From Bacillota bacterium (GTDB lineage Bacteria > Bacillota > Clostridia > Oscillospirales > Ruminococcaceae): 64,000 nt of DNA. Below are positions 33,225 to 41,979 of this stretch, in pieces; positions within the stretch are counted from its first letter, which is position 1; every line of letters starts with the position of its first letter. A program made the translations under genes and the position numbers. Below the pieces are notes generated by a model. It saw only the letters and a list, made by a program, of their open reading frames with translations. It was not told the origin of the DNA and did no database searches. The stretch covers positions 124,001 to 188,000 of the forward strand of contig JAEWAB010000004.1 in assembly GCA_023391875.1 (NCBI GenBank), in the 5' to 3' direction.

Positions 33225-34730
33225 CTATTTTAGCTTAATCCGTATCATATTCCAGGAGGCTTTTGAAAGGTTTACCGAGATACCTTCACCCGATTGCGAG
33301 GCCGAATGCTTCTCGATAGGCACCACCGTTTGCTCGTCCGGGCCGTTTGTTTGTTTTAGGTCGTACCCATCGATGGCCAGGTGCTGAACAACACCTTCTA
33401 TATCGAATCCCTCAAGAGAAATTTCGGTGGAGATATCCGTATCCAAGCTGCGGTTTACCATAAACAGTACAACCTCATGGTTTTGTTCGTTATAAACCGC
33501 GGCGCTGTCTATCATCGGAATCTCACCGCTCACGCCGCAGGTATAGGTGGGGCAATCGACCTGCTGGCGCAGCGCCGTTCCGCGTCCGTAAAGCGAGGTG
33601 TACATAAAAGGGTAGAAGATGGTCTGCGTCCACGCTTTACCCTCTTTTTCCGTCATAATGGGCGCGATGGTATTTACCAGCTGAGCGAGACATGCTATCT
33701 TTACTGTGTCGGCATTGTTGATAAAGGTAATCAGCATGGAGCCTACGAGCAAAGCATCCTCGACGTTATAAAGCTCCTCCTCAATGGGGCGCGCTTCCGT
33801 CCACTTGGGCGGGTTCTGGCCGGAAATGCGGTAGTGATACCAAACATTCCATTCATCGAAGGAAAGGTAAACCTTTTTCTCCAGGCCCTTTTTGATGCGA
33901 ACCTTTTCGCTGATTTTTGCAACCTCCTTGATAAAGCGGTCCATTTCCATACCGCGCGCCAGAAAGGTTTTGGTGTCGTTCTCCTCATTGCCGTAGTAGG
34001 TATGTAACGAAATATAATCCACATGCTCATAGGTTTGCGAAAGCACCGTTTCTTCCCACACGCCAAAGGTAGGCATGCCCCGTCCCGAACTGCCGCATAC
34101 CACTAATTCTATAGATGGGTCGACCCATTTCATCAGTTTGGCGGTTTCGCAGGCAACTCGCCCATATTCCTCGGCGGTTTTGGTGCAGATCTGCCACGGG
34201 CCGTCCATTTCGTTGCCAAGGCACCATAGCTTTATACCGTGCGGCTTCTCGTAGCCATGCTTTTTTCTTAGATTGCTGTAATAAGAGCCACCCGGGAAGT
34301 TACAGTATTCCACAAGGTTTTGCGCATCCCTTGGCCCGCGTGTTCCAAGGTTCACCGCCAGCATCATCTGTGCGTTTACAAGCCTTGACCATTCGTAGAA
34401 CTCGTTCAGGCCAAAACGGTTGCTTTCCAAAGCAGACCAAGCGAGGTCGAGCCGTGGGCGGCGTTCCTCAACCGGGCCCACTCCGTCCTCCCACTCATAC
34501 CCGGAGACAAAATTCCCGCCGGGGTAACGAATTACGGGGATGTTCAGCTGTTTTACTAAATCAATTACATCACGCCGAAAGCTATTGTCATCGGCAGTCG
34601 GATGCCCCGGCTCAAATATACCCGTATAAACGGCCCTGCCGAAATGCTCGATGAAAGAGCCGTAGATCCGGTTATCAATGGGGGATACGATGTCATTTTT
34701 ACATAATTTTATCGAGGCTGTGTTGGTCAT
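33225..34730 (-). CDS. GH51 alpha-L-arabinofuranosidase
   Basis: 501 residues, no signal peptide, so intracellular. The TIM barrel has RYPGGNFVSGYEWEDGVGP near 72. The acid/base Glu is in CLGNEMDGPW (about residue 173) and the nucleophile Glu is in SFDEWNVWYHY (about residue 293). It removes alpha-L-arabinofuranose from arabinan or arabinoxylan oligosaccharides. AAGGAG precedes the ATG. It follows a LacI-family gene by 30 bases and is co-transcribed with it. The neighbouring GH127 enzyme on the other strand has the complementary beta specificity. Confidence 0.92.
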   Translation of the reverse strand: MTNTASIKLCKNDIVSPIDNRIYGSFIEHFGRAVYTGIFEPGHPTADDNSFRRDVIDLVKQLNIPVIRYPGGNFVSGYEWEDGVGPVEERRPRLDLAWSALESNRFGLNEFYEWSRLVNAQMMLAVNLGTRGPRDAQNLVEYCNFPGGSYYSNLRKKHGYEKPHGIKLWCLGNEMDGPWQICTKTAEEYGRVACETAKLMKWVDPSIELVVCGSSGRGMPTFGVWEETVLSQTYEHVDYISLHTYYGNEENDTKTFLARGMEMDRFIKEVAKISEKVRIKKGLEKKVYLSFDEWNVWYHYRISGQNPPKWTEARPIEEELYNVEDALLVGSMLITFINNADTVKIACLAQLVNTIAPIMTEKEGKAWTQTIFYPFMYTSLYGRGTALRQQVDCPTYTCGVSGEIPMIDSAAVYNEQNHEVVLFMVNRSLDTDISTEISLEGFDIEGVVQHLAIDGYDLKQTNGPDEQTVVPIEKHSASQSGEGISVNLSKASWNMIRIKLK

Positions 34731-34760
34731 ACAAAACTCCTTATTTCACAAGATTATCGA

Positions 34761-35813
34761 TTAAAGAAGCGGCATGCGGTTAGATATATCGGCAATGGAT
34801 TCTCGTTCGATGATGTTGCAATTAAGGGTGACATGCTCGGAAAAGTTCCTGTCTTTTTCTTCAAGGTGATTAATGAGTATTTCGGCGGACGACATGCCGA
34901 TCTCAAACAACGGCAGCGCGACGGTGGACAGCTGCGGGCGGCAGACGGTGGAGATTTCCCGGTTATCAAAGCCCACCAGCGAAAGCTCTTTGCCAACCGC
35001 AATGCCGTTTTCATTGCAATAGTCCAGTACGCCCATCGCCATAATGTCGTTTTGGCAAAAGATCGCTGTGGCACCGCGAGTAAGGAGCTGCCCGCACAGG
35101 GCATGCCCGCAGTCTCTGCCCCAGTCGCCATAGGCCACAAGATGGGGGTCGTACGGGATCGAGCCGTCAAATAAGGCCTCCTGATACCCCAGAACGCGGT
35201 TATGCGTATGGTTGCTGGAGGTATTGCCTGTAATCATGGCAATGCGGACATGACCTTTATTAATCAGAAGCTTGGTCACATCGTAAGCGGCGGCTCGGTC
35301 GTCGTAGATTACAGAAGGGATTTTCTCATCGTTGCTAAAGCAATAGGCACAAACAAAGGGTATTTTATCGTGCTCCAGCGGGGGCATAATGTTGTGGCTG
35401 TGGCAGCCCACATAGATAATGCCGTCAACCTGCCTTGAAAGCATAACCGACACCATTTTATTAAACAGGGGCGTACATTCCGGCGAATCATAGCGGTCGC
35501 TGCCAAACAGCTTATCAAGGCGAAGGTTCCCCAATATATAGCTATAGCCATGTTTTGAGCAGTAGTCATCAATGCCATCGACAATATCGGGTGTATTAAA
35601 TACGGTAAAATCCTCGGTGATTATTCCAAGGGTTTTGGAAGACCCGCTTTTTAGATTCTTTGCGTGGATATTGGGCGTATACTGAAGTTCTTTGGCAATA
35701 TCCATAATCAAACGTGCCGTTTGCTCGCTCGCGCTGTTCTTCCCGTTTAAGACCTTGGATACTGTAGCTACCGAGACCCCGGCCCGACGCGCAATCTCAC
35801 GAATGGTTGACAC
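34761..35813 (-). CDS. LacI-family transcriptional regulator of the arabinofuranosidase genes
   Basis: 350 residues from GTG 35813 (reads VSTIREIARRAGVSVATVSK), with GGAGGGG upstream. A longer reading from 35855 would begin inside the operator. The LacI helix-turn-helix (1-50) ends with hinge LKSGSSKTLGI, and a periplasmic-binding-type effector domain follows, with VGFDNREISTVCRPQLSTVA near 290. Its promoter contains TAAACGTTTA in the -35/-10 spacer, and two further copies lie towards the divergent GH127 gene. It probably controls both arabinofuranosidase genes. The ligand is likely arabinose or an arabino-oligosaccharide (inferred). Confidence 0.88.
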   Translation of the reverse strand: MSTIREIARRAGVSVATVSKVLNGKNSASEQTARLIMDIAKELQYTPNIHAKNLKSGSSKTLGIITEDFTVFNTPDIVDGIDDYCSKHGYSYILGNLRLDKLFGSDRYDSPECTPLFNKMVSVMLSRQVDGIIYVGCHSHNIMPPLEHDKIPFVCAYCFSNDEKIPSVIYDDRAAAYDVTKLLINKGHVRIAMITGNTSSNHTHNRVLGYQEALFDGSIPYDPHLVAYGDWGRDCGHALCGQLLTRGATAIFCQNDIMAMGVLDYCNENGIAVGKELSLVGFDNREISTVCRPQLSTVALPLFEIGMSSAEILINHLEEKDRNFSEHVTLNCNIIERESIADISNRMPLL

Positions 35814-35843
35814 CTGTATCACCCCTCCACTCTGTTTTATTTT

Positions 35844-35872
35844 AAAATAGCACATAAACGTTTAACATGCAA
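35844..35872 (-). promoter_or_regulatory. Predicted promoter of the lacI-type/GH51 operon
   Basis: On the minus strand TTGCAT (35867-35872), a 17-base spacer and TATTTT (35844-35849). The operator occupies the spacer. Confidence 0.6.
35855..35864. promoter_or_regulatory. LacI-type operator 1
   Basis: The palindrome TAAACGTTTA with central CG is typical of LacI/GalR proteins. It lies between the -35 and -10 boxes of the regulator's own promoter. Confidence 0.7.
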
Positions 35873-35971
35873 TGTTTTTATGCCGGGTTTCAATATTTTA
35901 GTTACTATCGGTAAATATCAGTAATCCTAAGCGGGGATATTGCTGCAATTTTGCGAGTCCGTGCAGTTATA

Positions 35972-35983
35972 TTAAACGTTTAA
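35972..35983. promoter_or_regulatory. LacI-type operator 2
   Basis: TTAAACGTTTAA, a perfect palindrome 117 bases from operator 1, in the 512-base divergent region. That spacing would permit DNA looping. The rest of 35873-36275 is AT-rich with no clear gene. Confidence 0.65.
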
Positions 35984-36275
35984 CAAACTGTACCATGAAT
36001 AACTTAATGATAATTGAAGTAATTTAATAATATTTGATGATATTAAGAGGACTAGAGATATAAATTTAAAATTTAATGGAATATGAGTTTTTACAAACAA
36101 TAGTTATCGTGATATAAAAATATTGTAGGGAAAACATTTAACAAGACTGCCGGATGAAAATAATGCGCCCAAGAATAGTGCACAGAATAAGTCGATAATC
36201 ATATAAAGTTATATCCATTCTTTATATCAGTGACCGGGATTCGGCTTAATTTACACAATATATAAAACGACATTA

Positions 36276-36287
36276 TTAAACGTTTTA
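36276..36287. promoter_or_regulatory. LacI-type operator 3, upstream of GH127
   Basis: TTAAACGTTTTA (one deviation from the palindrome) about 40 bases before the GH127 start. It suggests control by the divergent LacI protein. Confidence 0.6.
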
Positions 36288-36325
36288 CAAACCTATTAAC
36301 ACCAAAACTATAGGGGGAACCAAAC

Positions 36326-38272
36326 ATGAAAGATCGATTGAAGCACGTTGACCTCAAACATGTACACATCAGTGATGCCTTATGGAGTAGGTACATTAAT
36401 CTGATTCCGAATGTGGTTGTTCCTTACCAGTGGGATATTCTCAACGACAAAATAGAGGGCGCCGAAGAGAGCCATTGCCTTGAAAACTTCCGCATCGCGG
36501 CGGGGGAATTAGAAGGCAAGCGTCATGGCACGATATTTTTGGATACCGATGTATACAAGTGGCTGGAGGCCCTGGCCTATACGCTGAACACTCACCCGAA
36601 CAGCCGCTTTGAAGAGCTGGCCGATCAGGTGATTGAACTCATCGAAAAGGCGCAGCGCCCCGACGGGTATATCAATACATACTACACGATAGTGGAACCG
36701 GATAAACGCTGGAGCAACCTTACCGAAGGCCATGAGCTGTATTCCGCGGGCCACCTGATTGAGGCGGCCGTCGCTTACTATCAGGCCACGGGTAAGGATC
36801 GGCTGCTGAAGGTCGTAAGCCGGTTCGCCGATTTAATCTGCGATACCTTCGGCGACGAAGAAGGCAAGCTACACGGCTACCCCGGGCATCAGTTGATTGA
36901 GCTTGCGCTGGTAAAGCTGTACCGGGTTACACAGGTGCAAAGGTATCTCGACACCGCCCGCTATTTTATCAACCGCCGCGGCGGTACACCCAACTATTTT
37001 CTGGAGGAGATTGAAAAGCGTGGCGGAAAAGGCATCTACCCCGAGCTGATGCCCTACGACCCCCACTATTCCCAAAGCCACCTCCCGCCCCGAGAGCAAA
37101 CCACCGCCGAGGGGCATGCGGTACGTGCTGTGTACATGTACAGCGCGATGGCCGATATTGCCGGAGAATATGACGATGACGGGCTCATGCAGGCTTGTGA
37201 AGCCCTGTGGCGAAGTGTTACCGAAAAACGCATGTACATTACCGGAAGCATCGGCTCCTCCGGAATACTGGAGCGCTTCACCTGCGACTACGACCTGCCC
37301 AACGACAGTAACTACTCCGAAACCTGCGCCGCCGTCGGGTTGATTATGTTCGGGCAGCGCATGGGCAACCTCAGCCGCGACGCGAGGTACTACGATATCG
37401 TAGAGCGAAGCTTGTACAACACGCTGCTGGACGCTATCAGCTTGGAGGGTAACCGTTACTTTTACGTAAACCCGTTGGAGGTTTGGCCCGATAGCTGCAT
37501 GGAATATACCTCCCGTGAGCATGTAAAGCCTGTCAGGCAGCAATGGTTTAAATGCGCCTGCTGCCCGACGAATGTGGCGAGAACCCTCGCGTCCCTTGGG
37601 CAGTACATCTATTCCGCCGATGCCGATTCGGTGTATGTAAACCTCTTCATCAACAACAGCACAGACTTGGTATTGGGTGGCAGCACGGTGAAGCTCGACC
37701 TAAATGCCGACGTGATCGACGGCGGCACGGGCACCCTTCGCGTGACCGCTGAAAACAGCACCGAATTTGAGGTGGCAATCAGAATACCGGATTATGCGGA
37801 GTCTCCGGCCTTTACGGTTAATCACCAGGCATGTTCACCGCGTATACAAAAAGGTTATGCGTATTTTAAACGGACTTGGCAGGGTATCACCGAGATTGCC
37901 TTCCATTTTGGTATTAAGGCACATTTTGTCATGGCCAACCCCGAGGTACGGGCAGACGCCGGGCGCGTTGCCCTGCAAAAGGGGCCGATCATCTACTGTT
38001 TGGAAGAAGCCGATAACTTTAAAAACCTTGCCGCAGTTTTTGTTGACCCCACCCAACAGCTTAAAGAGGTTTATGAGCGGGATCTCTTATGGGGTGTACA
38101 TACCATAGAGCTTGACGGCCAAAAGCTGTCCTCCAAGGGCTGGAACGGCGAGCTATACCGCAATTCGGGCGGATTTATCACCGAGCCGGTTCATTTAAAG
38201 GCTATTCCATACGCATTATGGGGCAACAGAACCCCGGGAGAGATGCTCGTATGGCTCAAAGCCTCCCTGTAA
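36326..38272 (+). CDS. GH127 beta-L-arabinofuranosidase
   Basis: 648 residues, cytosolic. It resembles HypBA1-type enzymes: an (alpha/alpha)6 barrel with HCLENFRIAAGE near 50 and GHELYSAGHLIEAAVAYY near 133. YSETCAAVGLI and FKCACCPTNVAR hold the Glu and Cys residues that in this family bind Zn2+ and supply the nucleophile Cys. Beta-sandwich domains follow. It cleaves beta-1,2-linked L-arabinofuranose as found on hydroxyproline-rich plant glycoproteins. AGGGGGA precedes the ATG, and LacI operators lie upstream. Paired with GH51 it lets the cell use both anomers. Confidence 0.9.
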   Translation: MKDRLKHVDLKHVHISDALWSRYINLIPNVVVPYQWDILNDKIEGAEESHCLENFRIAAGELEGKRHGTIFLDTDVYKWLEALAYTLNTHPNSRFEELADQVIELIEKAQRPDGYINTYYTIVEPDKRWSNLTEGHELYSAGHLIEAAVAYYQATGKDRLLKVVSRFADLICDTFGDEEGKLHGYPGHQLIELALVKLYRVTQVQRYLDTARYFINRRGGTPNYFLEEIEKRGGKGIYPELMPYDPHYSQSHLPPREQTTAEGHAVRAVYMYSAMADIAGEYDDDGLMQACEALWRSVTEKRMYITGSIGSSGILERFTCDYDLPNDSNYSETCAAVGLIMFGQRMGNLSRDARYYDIVERSLYNTLLDAISLEGNRYFYVNPLEVWPDSCMEYTSREHVKPVRQQWFKCACCPTNVARTLASLGQYIYSADADSVYVNLFINNSTDLVLGGSTVKLDLNADVIDGGTGTLRVTAENSTEFEVAIRIPDYAESPAFTVNHQACSPRIQKGYAYFKRTWQGITEIAFHFGIKAHFVMANPEVRADAGRVALQKGPIIYCLEEADNFKNLAAVFVDPTQQLKEVYERDLLWGVHTIELDGQKLSSKGWNGELYRNSGGFITEPVHLKAIPYALWGNRTPGEMLVWLKASL

Positions 38273-38426
38273 TCCTGCATACACAGCTTATACAGGTCAG
38301 TCAATACGGCAATACTAGCGAGATTCCGGCAATAACCCGGCAATCACTCATTCTCTTTGGCAACGTGTAACTACTCCGCAAATTCGATACTTATCAGGCG
38401 AAAAACGGAAGGTTCAGTCAACAGAG

Positions 38427-38455
38427 TTTATACGCAGCTGCAGTTGCTGTATAAA
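38427..38455 (+). promoter_or_regulatory. Near-palindrome upstream of the arabinoside-binding protein gene
   Basis: TTTATAC and GTATAAA flank a 15-base, itself nearly symmetrical centre (GCAGCTGCAGTTGCT). It ends 23 bases before the start codon. An operator or a leader hairpin are both possible. Confidence 0.4.
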
Positions 38456-38478
38456 TAAATGAAAGGGAGTAATGAGAA

Positions 38479-39879
38479 ATGAAATTGACCAAGAAACTGG
38501 TTGCTTTGCTACTGGGTATCATGATGGTCATTGGTCTCGTAGCATGCGCTTCCCCCGCATCCAACGCACCGGCGGCAGCGCCGTCGGAAGAGGCGGAGTC
38601 CTCTCAGCCTGCTGCTCCAGCCGAGAAGGTCAAGATAACCTACGCGCTGTGGGGCAACGAAACAGAGGCCAAGACCACACAGGCAACCGCCGACAAATTC
38701 AATGCTTCTCAAGACCGCATTGAAGTTGAGTGTATGCCAATTCCGTGGGATACTTACATGGAGAAGCTCAATACCATGGCGACTGCGGGACAGCTGCCGG
38801 ACACGGCAATCATGAGTGAAGCAGGCGTTATCCAATGGGCGGCGCAAGGCATGCTCAACGACATCTCCACCATGTATGCTGAAGGCGACCCCAAACCGCT
38901 TGACAGTTTGGCGTTTAAGTTTAATGGAAAGACGGTTGCATACTCCACTGCCAACGAGATTCTTTTGCTCTATTATAATAAAGATATGTTTGATAAGGCG
39001 GGGGTAGCCTATCCGCCCGCGGCAGCCGATAAGGCTTGGACATGGGACGAATTTGTTCAAACCGCGAAGAAGCTGACCTTGGATAAGAACGGAAAGACCC
39101 CCAACGACGCGGATTTTGATAAGGATAACATTACCCAATACGGCTGCATGGTTGAAAATCTCACCTGGCAGCTTGAGCCTTGGTGCCTTTCCAACGGCGG
39201 CGGTTTCTACAATAAAGACGGCAGCGCCCTTGCAATCGGCGACCCCGCTTCCACCGAAGCCATTCAAAAGGTTGCTGATCTATATTTGAAAGACCATGTT
39301 GCTCCGCTTTCTTCGGGGCTTTCCGATGACGGCGTACAGCGTTCGCTGATCGCGGGTACCGTTGCGATGACCACAAACGGCGCATGGAATATAGGTACTT
39401 GCCTGGCCGAGGCCCGCAAAGGCGGCTTAAACTACGGCGTTGCGGTTCTGCCGTATATGAAGGAGAAGGTTACCGTCTGCACCGGCGGCCCGAACGTTGT
39501 GTTTAACCAAACCAAGCATCCGGCAGAGGCGATGGAATGGCTGAAGTGGTATGCGAAAGAAGAGAACAACTGGGATGGGCTGATTGCGACCGGCATCTGG
39601 ATGCCCACGCTCGACTCCTATTATACCGATGAGACATTAACCAAGAAATGGCTTAACAACCCGAACTTCCCTCCCTATGAAGATGCCAAGGGAGTGCTCG
39701 TTGACTATGCTAAGCAGTACGCCAAATCAGTTTCTTGGTATTATGTAAACAACACCGTGGACTTCAATGCCCTTCTTGGCTCCACCCTTGGCGATGTTTG
39801 GACCGGAAAAATCACAGCGAAAGACGCCATTGACAAAAACCTTACTGCGCTGCAGGCGGCTTTTGAAGGGAATGGCTGA
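38479..39879 (+). CDS. Extracellular sugar-binding lipoprotein, probably arabino-oligosaccharide
   Basis: 466 residues. The signal peptide ends in lipobox LVACA (Cys at about 23). An Ala/Glu-rich linker and a family 1 binding fold follow (ITYALWGNETEAKTTQATAD near 50, later TNGAWNIGTC). It heads an operon with two permeases and lies between the arabinofuranosidases and araR/araBAD, resembling the AraN role of B. subtilis. No ATPase gene is present. The substrate is inferred from context. GAAAGGGAG precedes the ATG. Confidence 0.88.
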   Translation: MKLTKKLVALLLGIMMVIGLVACASPASNAPAAAPSEEAESSQPAAPAEKVKITYALWGNETEAKTTQATADKFNASQDRIEVECMPIPWDTYMEKLNTMATAGQLPDTAIMSEAGVIQWAAQGMLNDISTMYAEGDPKPLDSLAFKFNGKTVAYSTANEILLLYYNKDMFDKAGVAYPPAAADKAWTWDEFVQTAKKLTLDKNGKTPNDADFDKDNITQYGCMVENLTWQLEPWCLSNGGGFYNKDGSALAIGDPASTEAIQKVADLYLKDHVAPLSSGLSDDGVQRSLIAGTVAMTTNGAWNIGTCLAEARKGGLNYGVAVLPYMKEKVTVCTGGPNVVFNQTKHPAEAMEWLKWYAKEENNWDGLIATGIWMPTLDSYYTDETLTKKWLNNPNFPPYEDAKGVLVDYAKQYAKSVSWYYVNNTVDFNALLGSTLGDVWTGKITAKDAIDKNLTALQAAFEGNG

Positions 39880-39907
39880 TTAATAACAGGTTAAACATAA
39901 AGACATG

Positions 39908-39946
39908 GGGCGCCCACCGTGTTATACTGTTTACGGGTGAGCGCCC
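39908..39946 (+). repeat. Hairpin between binding-protein and permease genes
   Basis: GGGCGC and GCGCCC close an 11-bp stem with one C-A mismatch and the inner pairing CACC/GGTG, 28 bases past the binding-protein stop. A weak pyrimidine tract follows. It probably tapers expression of the permeases. Confidence 0.5.
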
Positions 39947-39974
39947 TTTCCTCTATTTAGCCGGAGGTATGCAT

Positions 39975-40901
39975 ATGAAAAAGCTCTATAATCACAACAG
40001 ACCACGAAAACACTCCTCGATGGCGCGTAAGGAGGCGCGGACGGCATACCTGTGTTTGATTCCAGCGTTTTTGGGCTTGTCGCTCATTACATATATCCCG
40101 CTGGTTGCCGTATTTGCGCTAAGCTTCTTTAGCTGGAAGGGTTTATCGTCGCCAGTATTTAACGGCGTCGACAACTATATCCGCCTATTTACGGCCGACC
40201 CGTATTTTATGGATTCCATTAAAGTAACCGTATATTTTTCTGTTCTCGCCGTGGTCGGCGGCATGATTTTTTCCTTAGCTATCGCTATGCTGCTAAATCG
40301 AAGGATTCCCGCACGCGGTTTCTTCCGTGTAATCTTTTATCTGCCCTATATCCTGCCGGCGACCGCCGTTTATATCGGGTGGTCGTGGCTTTATGAAACC
40401 AACTTCGGCCTGTTTAACTATATTTTAAAAACGTTGAATATTAACAATGTTCAGTTTTTAAACGATTCCAACGCCGTGGTTCCTTCTCTGGCGCTTATTG
40501 CTGTATGGCTCTCAGGCAACCTGATTGTGATTTTTCTCGCCGGACTGCAGAATGTTCCGCGCGTTTACCATGAAGCCGCTGAAATCGACGGTGCAAACAG
40601 TTGGCAACGGTTTTGCAACGTAACGCTGCCCTGTATGTCGCCGATAATCTTTTATAATCTGTTGATGAGCCTGATTACCAACATGCAGGTCGTAACGCCC
40701 GCGCTGGCGCTGACCAGCGGCGGCCCCGGGAATTCGTCCATGTTTATGACGTATCTGATGTATAAGTACGCGTTCAGAAGCAACCAGATCGGTTATGCCT
40801 GCTCCATTTCGTTTGTGTTCTTTGTCATCATCGCCATTTTTACAGCAATCTTGTTCACAACCAGTAAAAGCTGGATTTTTTACGAGGAAGGTGACAAGTG
40901 A
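39975..40901 (+). CDS. Sugar ABC transporter permease (AraP/MalF-type)
   Basis: 308 residues from ATG 39975 (MKKLYNHNRPRKHSSMARKE), seven bases after GGAGG. The ATG at 39969 is too close to that site. It has six membrane segments, the first at about 30-50 (LCLIPAFLGLSLITYIPLVA). The EAA loop is VYHEAAEIDGANSWQRF near 202. It forms the importer channel with the next gene, whose start overlaps its stop codon by one base. Confidence 0.88.
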   Translation: MKKLYNHNRPRKHSSMARKEARTAYLCLIPAFLGLSLITYIPLVAVFALSFFSWKGLSSPVFNGVDNYIRLFTADPYFMDSIKVTVYFSVLAVVGGMIFSLAIAMLLNRRIPARGFFRVIFYLPYILPATAVYIGWSWLYETNFGLFNYILKTLNINNVQFLNDSNAVVPSLALIAVWLSGNLIVIFLAGLQNVPRVYHEAAEIDGANSWQRFCNVTLPCMSPIIFYNLLMSLITNMQVVTPALALTSGGPGNSSMFMTYLMYKYAFRSNQIGYACSISFVFFVIIAIFTAILFTTSKSWIFYEEGDK

Positions 40902-41782
40902 TGAAATATGGTTTTACCAAGCACAAAGAATTGCATGAGGATGAGAGCCTAAAGAGAAATAGAGCGGGGGATATTATAAGCTTTCTCGCGGTTACAATTT
41001 TTGCAGTCGTTGTGATGCTGCCTATCTGGTGGATTATACGCTCCAGCCTGATGACCAATGCCGAGCTGTATGAGTGGCCGCCTGCTTTTTTTCCGAGCCA
41101 GTGGCTTTTTTCCAACTATCCAGCCACCTTGGAATCGTTTAAATTCTGGCTGTTCTTCGGCAACACCATGCTGATTATCGTCCCCTCGGTCGCTGCCGGA
41201 ACCATCACAGCGACACTGTGCGGGTACGCGTTCGCACGCCTTAGGTTCAGGGGGAAAAAGTTCATTTTTTCGCTTTGTATCGGGTCGATGCTGCTGCCGT
41301 CGATGGTTACGCTTATTCCGCTGTACATCATGTGGACAAAGGGGCTGGGCCTTGCCGATACCTACTGGCCGATCATCCTCCCTTATTTCTGCGGCGGCGG
41401 AGCGTTTAATATCTTTTTGATCCGCCAGTTTATCTGTACGATTCCGCGCGAGATGGATGAAGCTGCGACCATTGACGGCGCGGGTCCAATGCGCATTCTG
41501 TTCAAGATTATTGTACCCGCCATCAAGTCCGCCATGATTGTTGTGGCGCTGCTGCTTTTTATCACCCTTTGGAACGACCTGCTTCAGCAGACCGTATATA
41601 TCAATTCGCCGGATAAGTTTACAATCGCAATAGGCCTAAACATGTTCCGCAGCGGCTTAAAGGCGGACTGGGTGAAGACTATGTGCGCAACCTGCCTGTC
41701 GTTCTTGCCCGGTGTCGTGATTTACCTGTTCGGCCAGCGGTACTTTGTGGAGGGCATTGTCATGACCGGTATGAAGAATTGA
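40901..41782 (+). CDS. Sugar ABC transporter permease (AraQ/MalG-type)
   Basis: 293 residues from ATG 40901, overlapping the previous stop (TGATG), with GAGGAAGG upstream. It has six membrane segments. The EAA loop PREMDEAATIDGAGPMRILF lies near 185, and the end GQRYFVEGIVMTGMKN is typical of the family. Partner of the AraP-like protein. Confidence 0.88.
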   Translation: MKYGFTKHKELHEDESLKRNRAGDIISFLAVTIFAVVVMLPIWWIIRSSLMTNAELYEWPPAFFPSQWLFSNYPATLESFKFWLFFGNTMLIIVPSVAAGTITATLCGYAFARLRFRGKKFIFSLCIGSMLLPSMVTLIPLYIMWTKGLGLADTYWPIILPYFCGGGAFNIFLIRQFICTIPREMDEAATIDGAGPMRILFKIIVPAIKSAMIVVALLLFITLWNDLLQQTVYINSPDKFTIAIGLNMFRSGLKADWVKTMCATCLSFLPGVVIYLFGQRYFVEGIVMTGMKN

Positions 41783-41835
41783 TATCTGCCTGACGCGAGA
41801 ATTTGGTAAAAACATTAACATGCTGTAAGGATACG

Positions 41836-41875
41836 GAAGGTGTACTTCCCTTTAAACGCGGGGAGGCGCACCTTC
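41836..41875 (+). terminator. Terminator-like hairpin after the AraNPQ-type operon
   Basis: GAAGGTG pairs with CACCTTC, with partly complementary inner sequence (CTTCCC and GGGGAG), 54 bases past the permease stop and before araR. Confidence 0.5.
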
Positions 41876-41916
41876 TGTTCGCGCTTTCATTTTCTTTAAT
41901 TCTTGTTCGCTGCGGG

Positions 41917-41945
41917 TTGTCTTTACAACAGCCGTTTTATATTGT
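41917..41945 (+). promoter_or_regulatory. Predicted araR promoter
   Basis: TTGTCT (41917-41922), a 17-base spacer and TATTGT (41940-41945). The small dyad GTTGT...ACAAC around the -35 (41916-41929) could be an AraR half-site pair for self-control. Confidence 0.4.
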
Positions 41946-41979
41946 AATATGAGTGAAAACACTGTGAGGAATGATTGCG

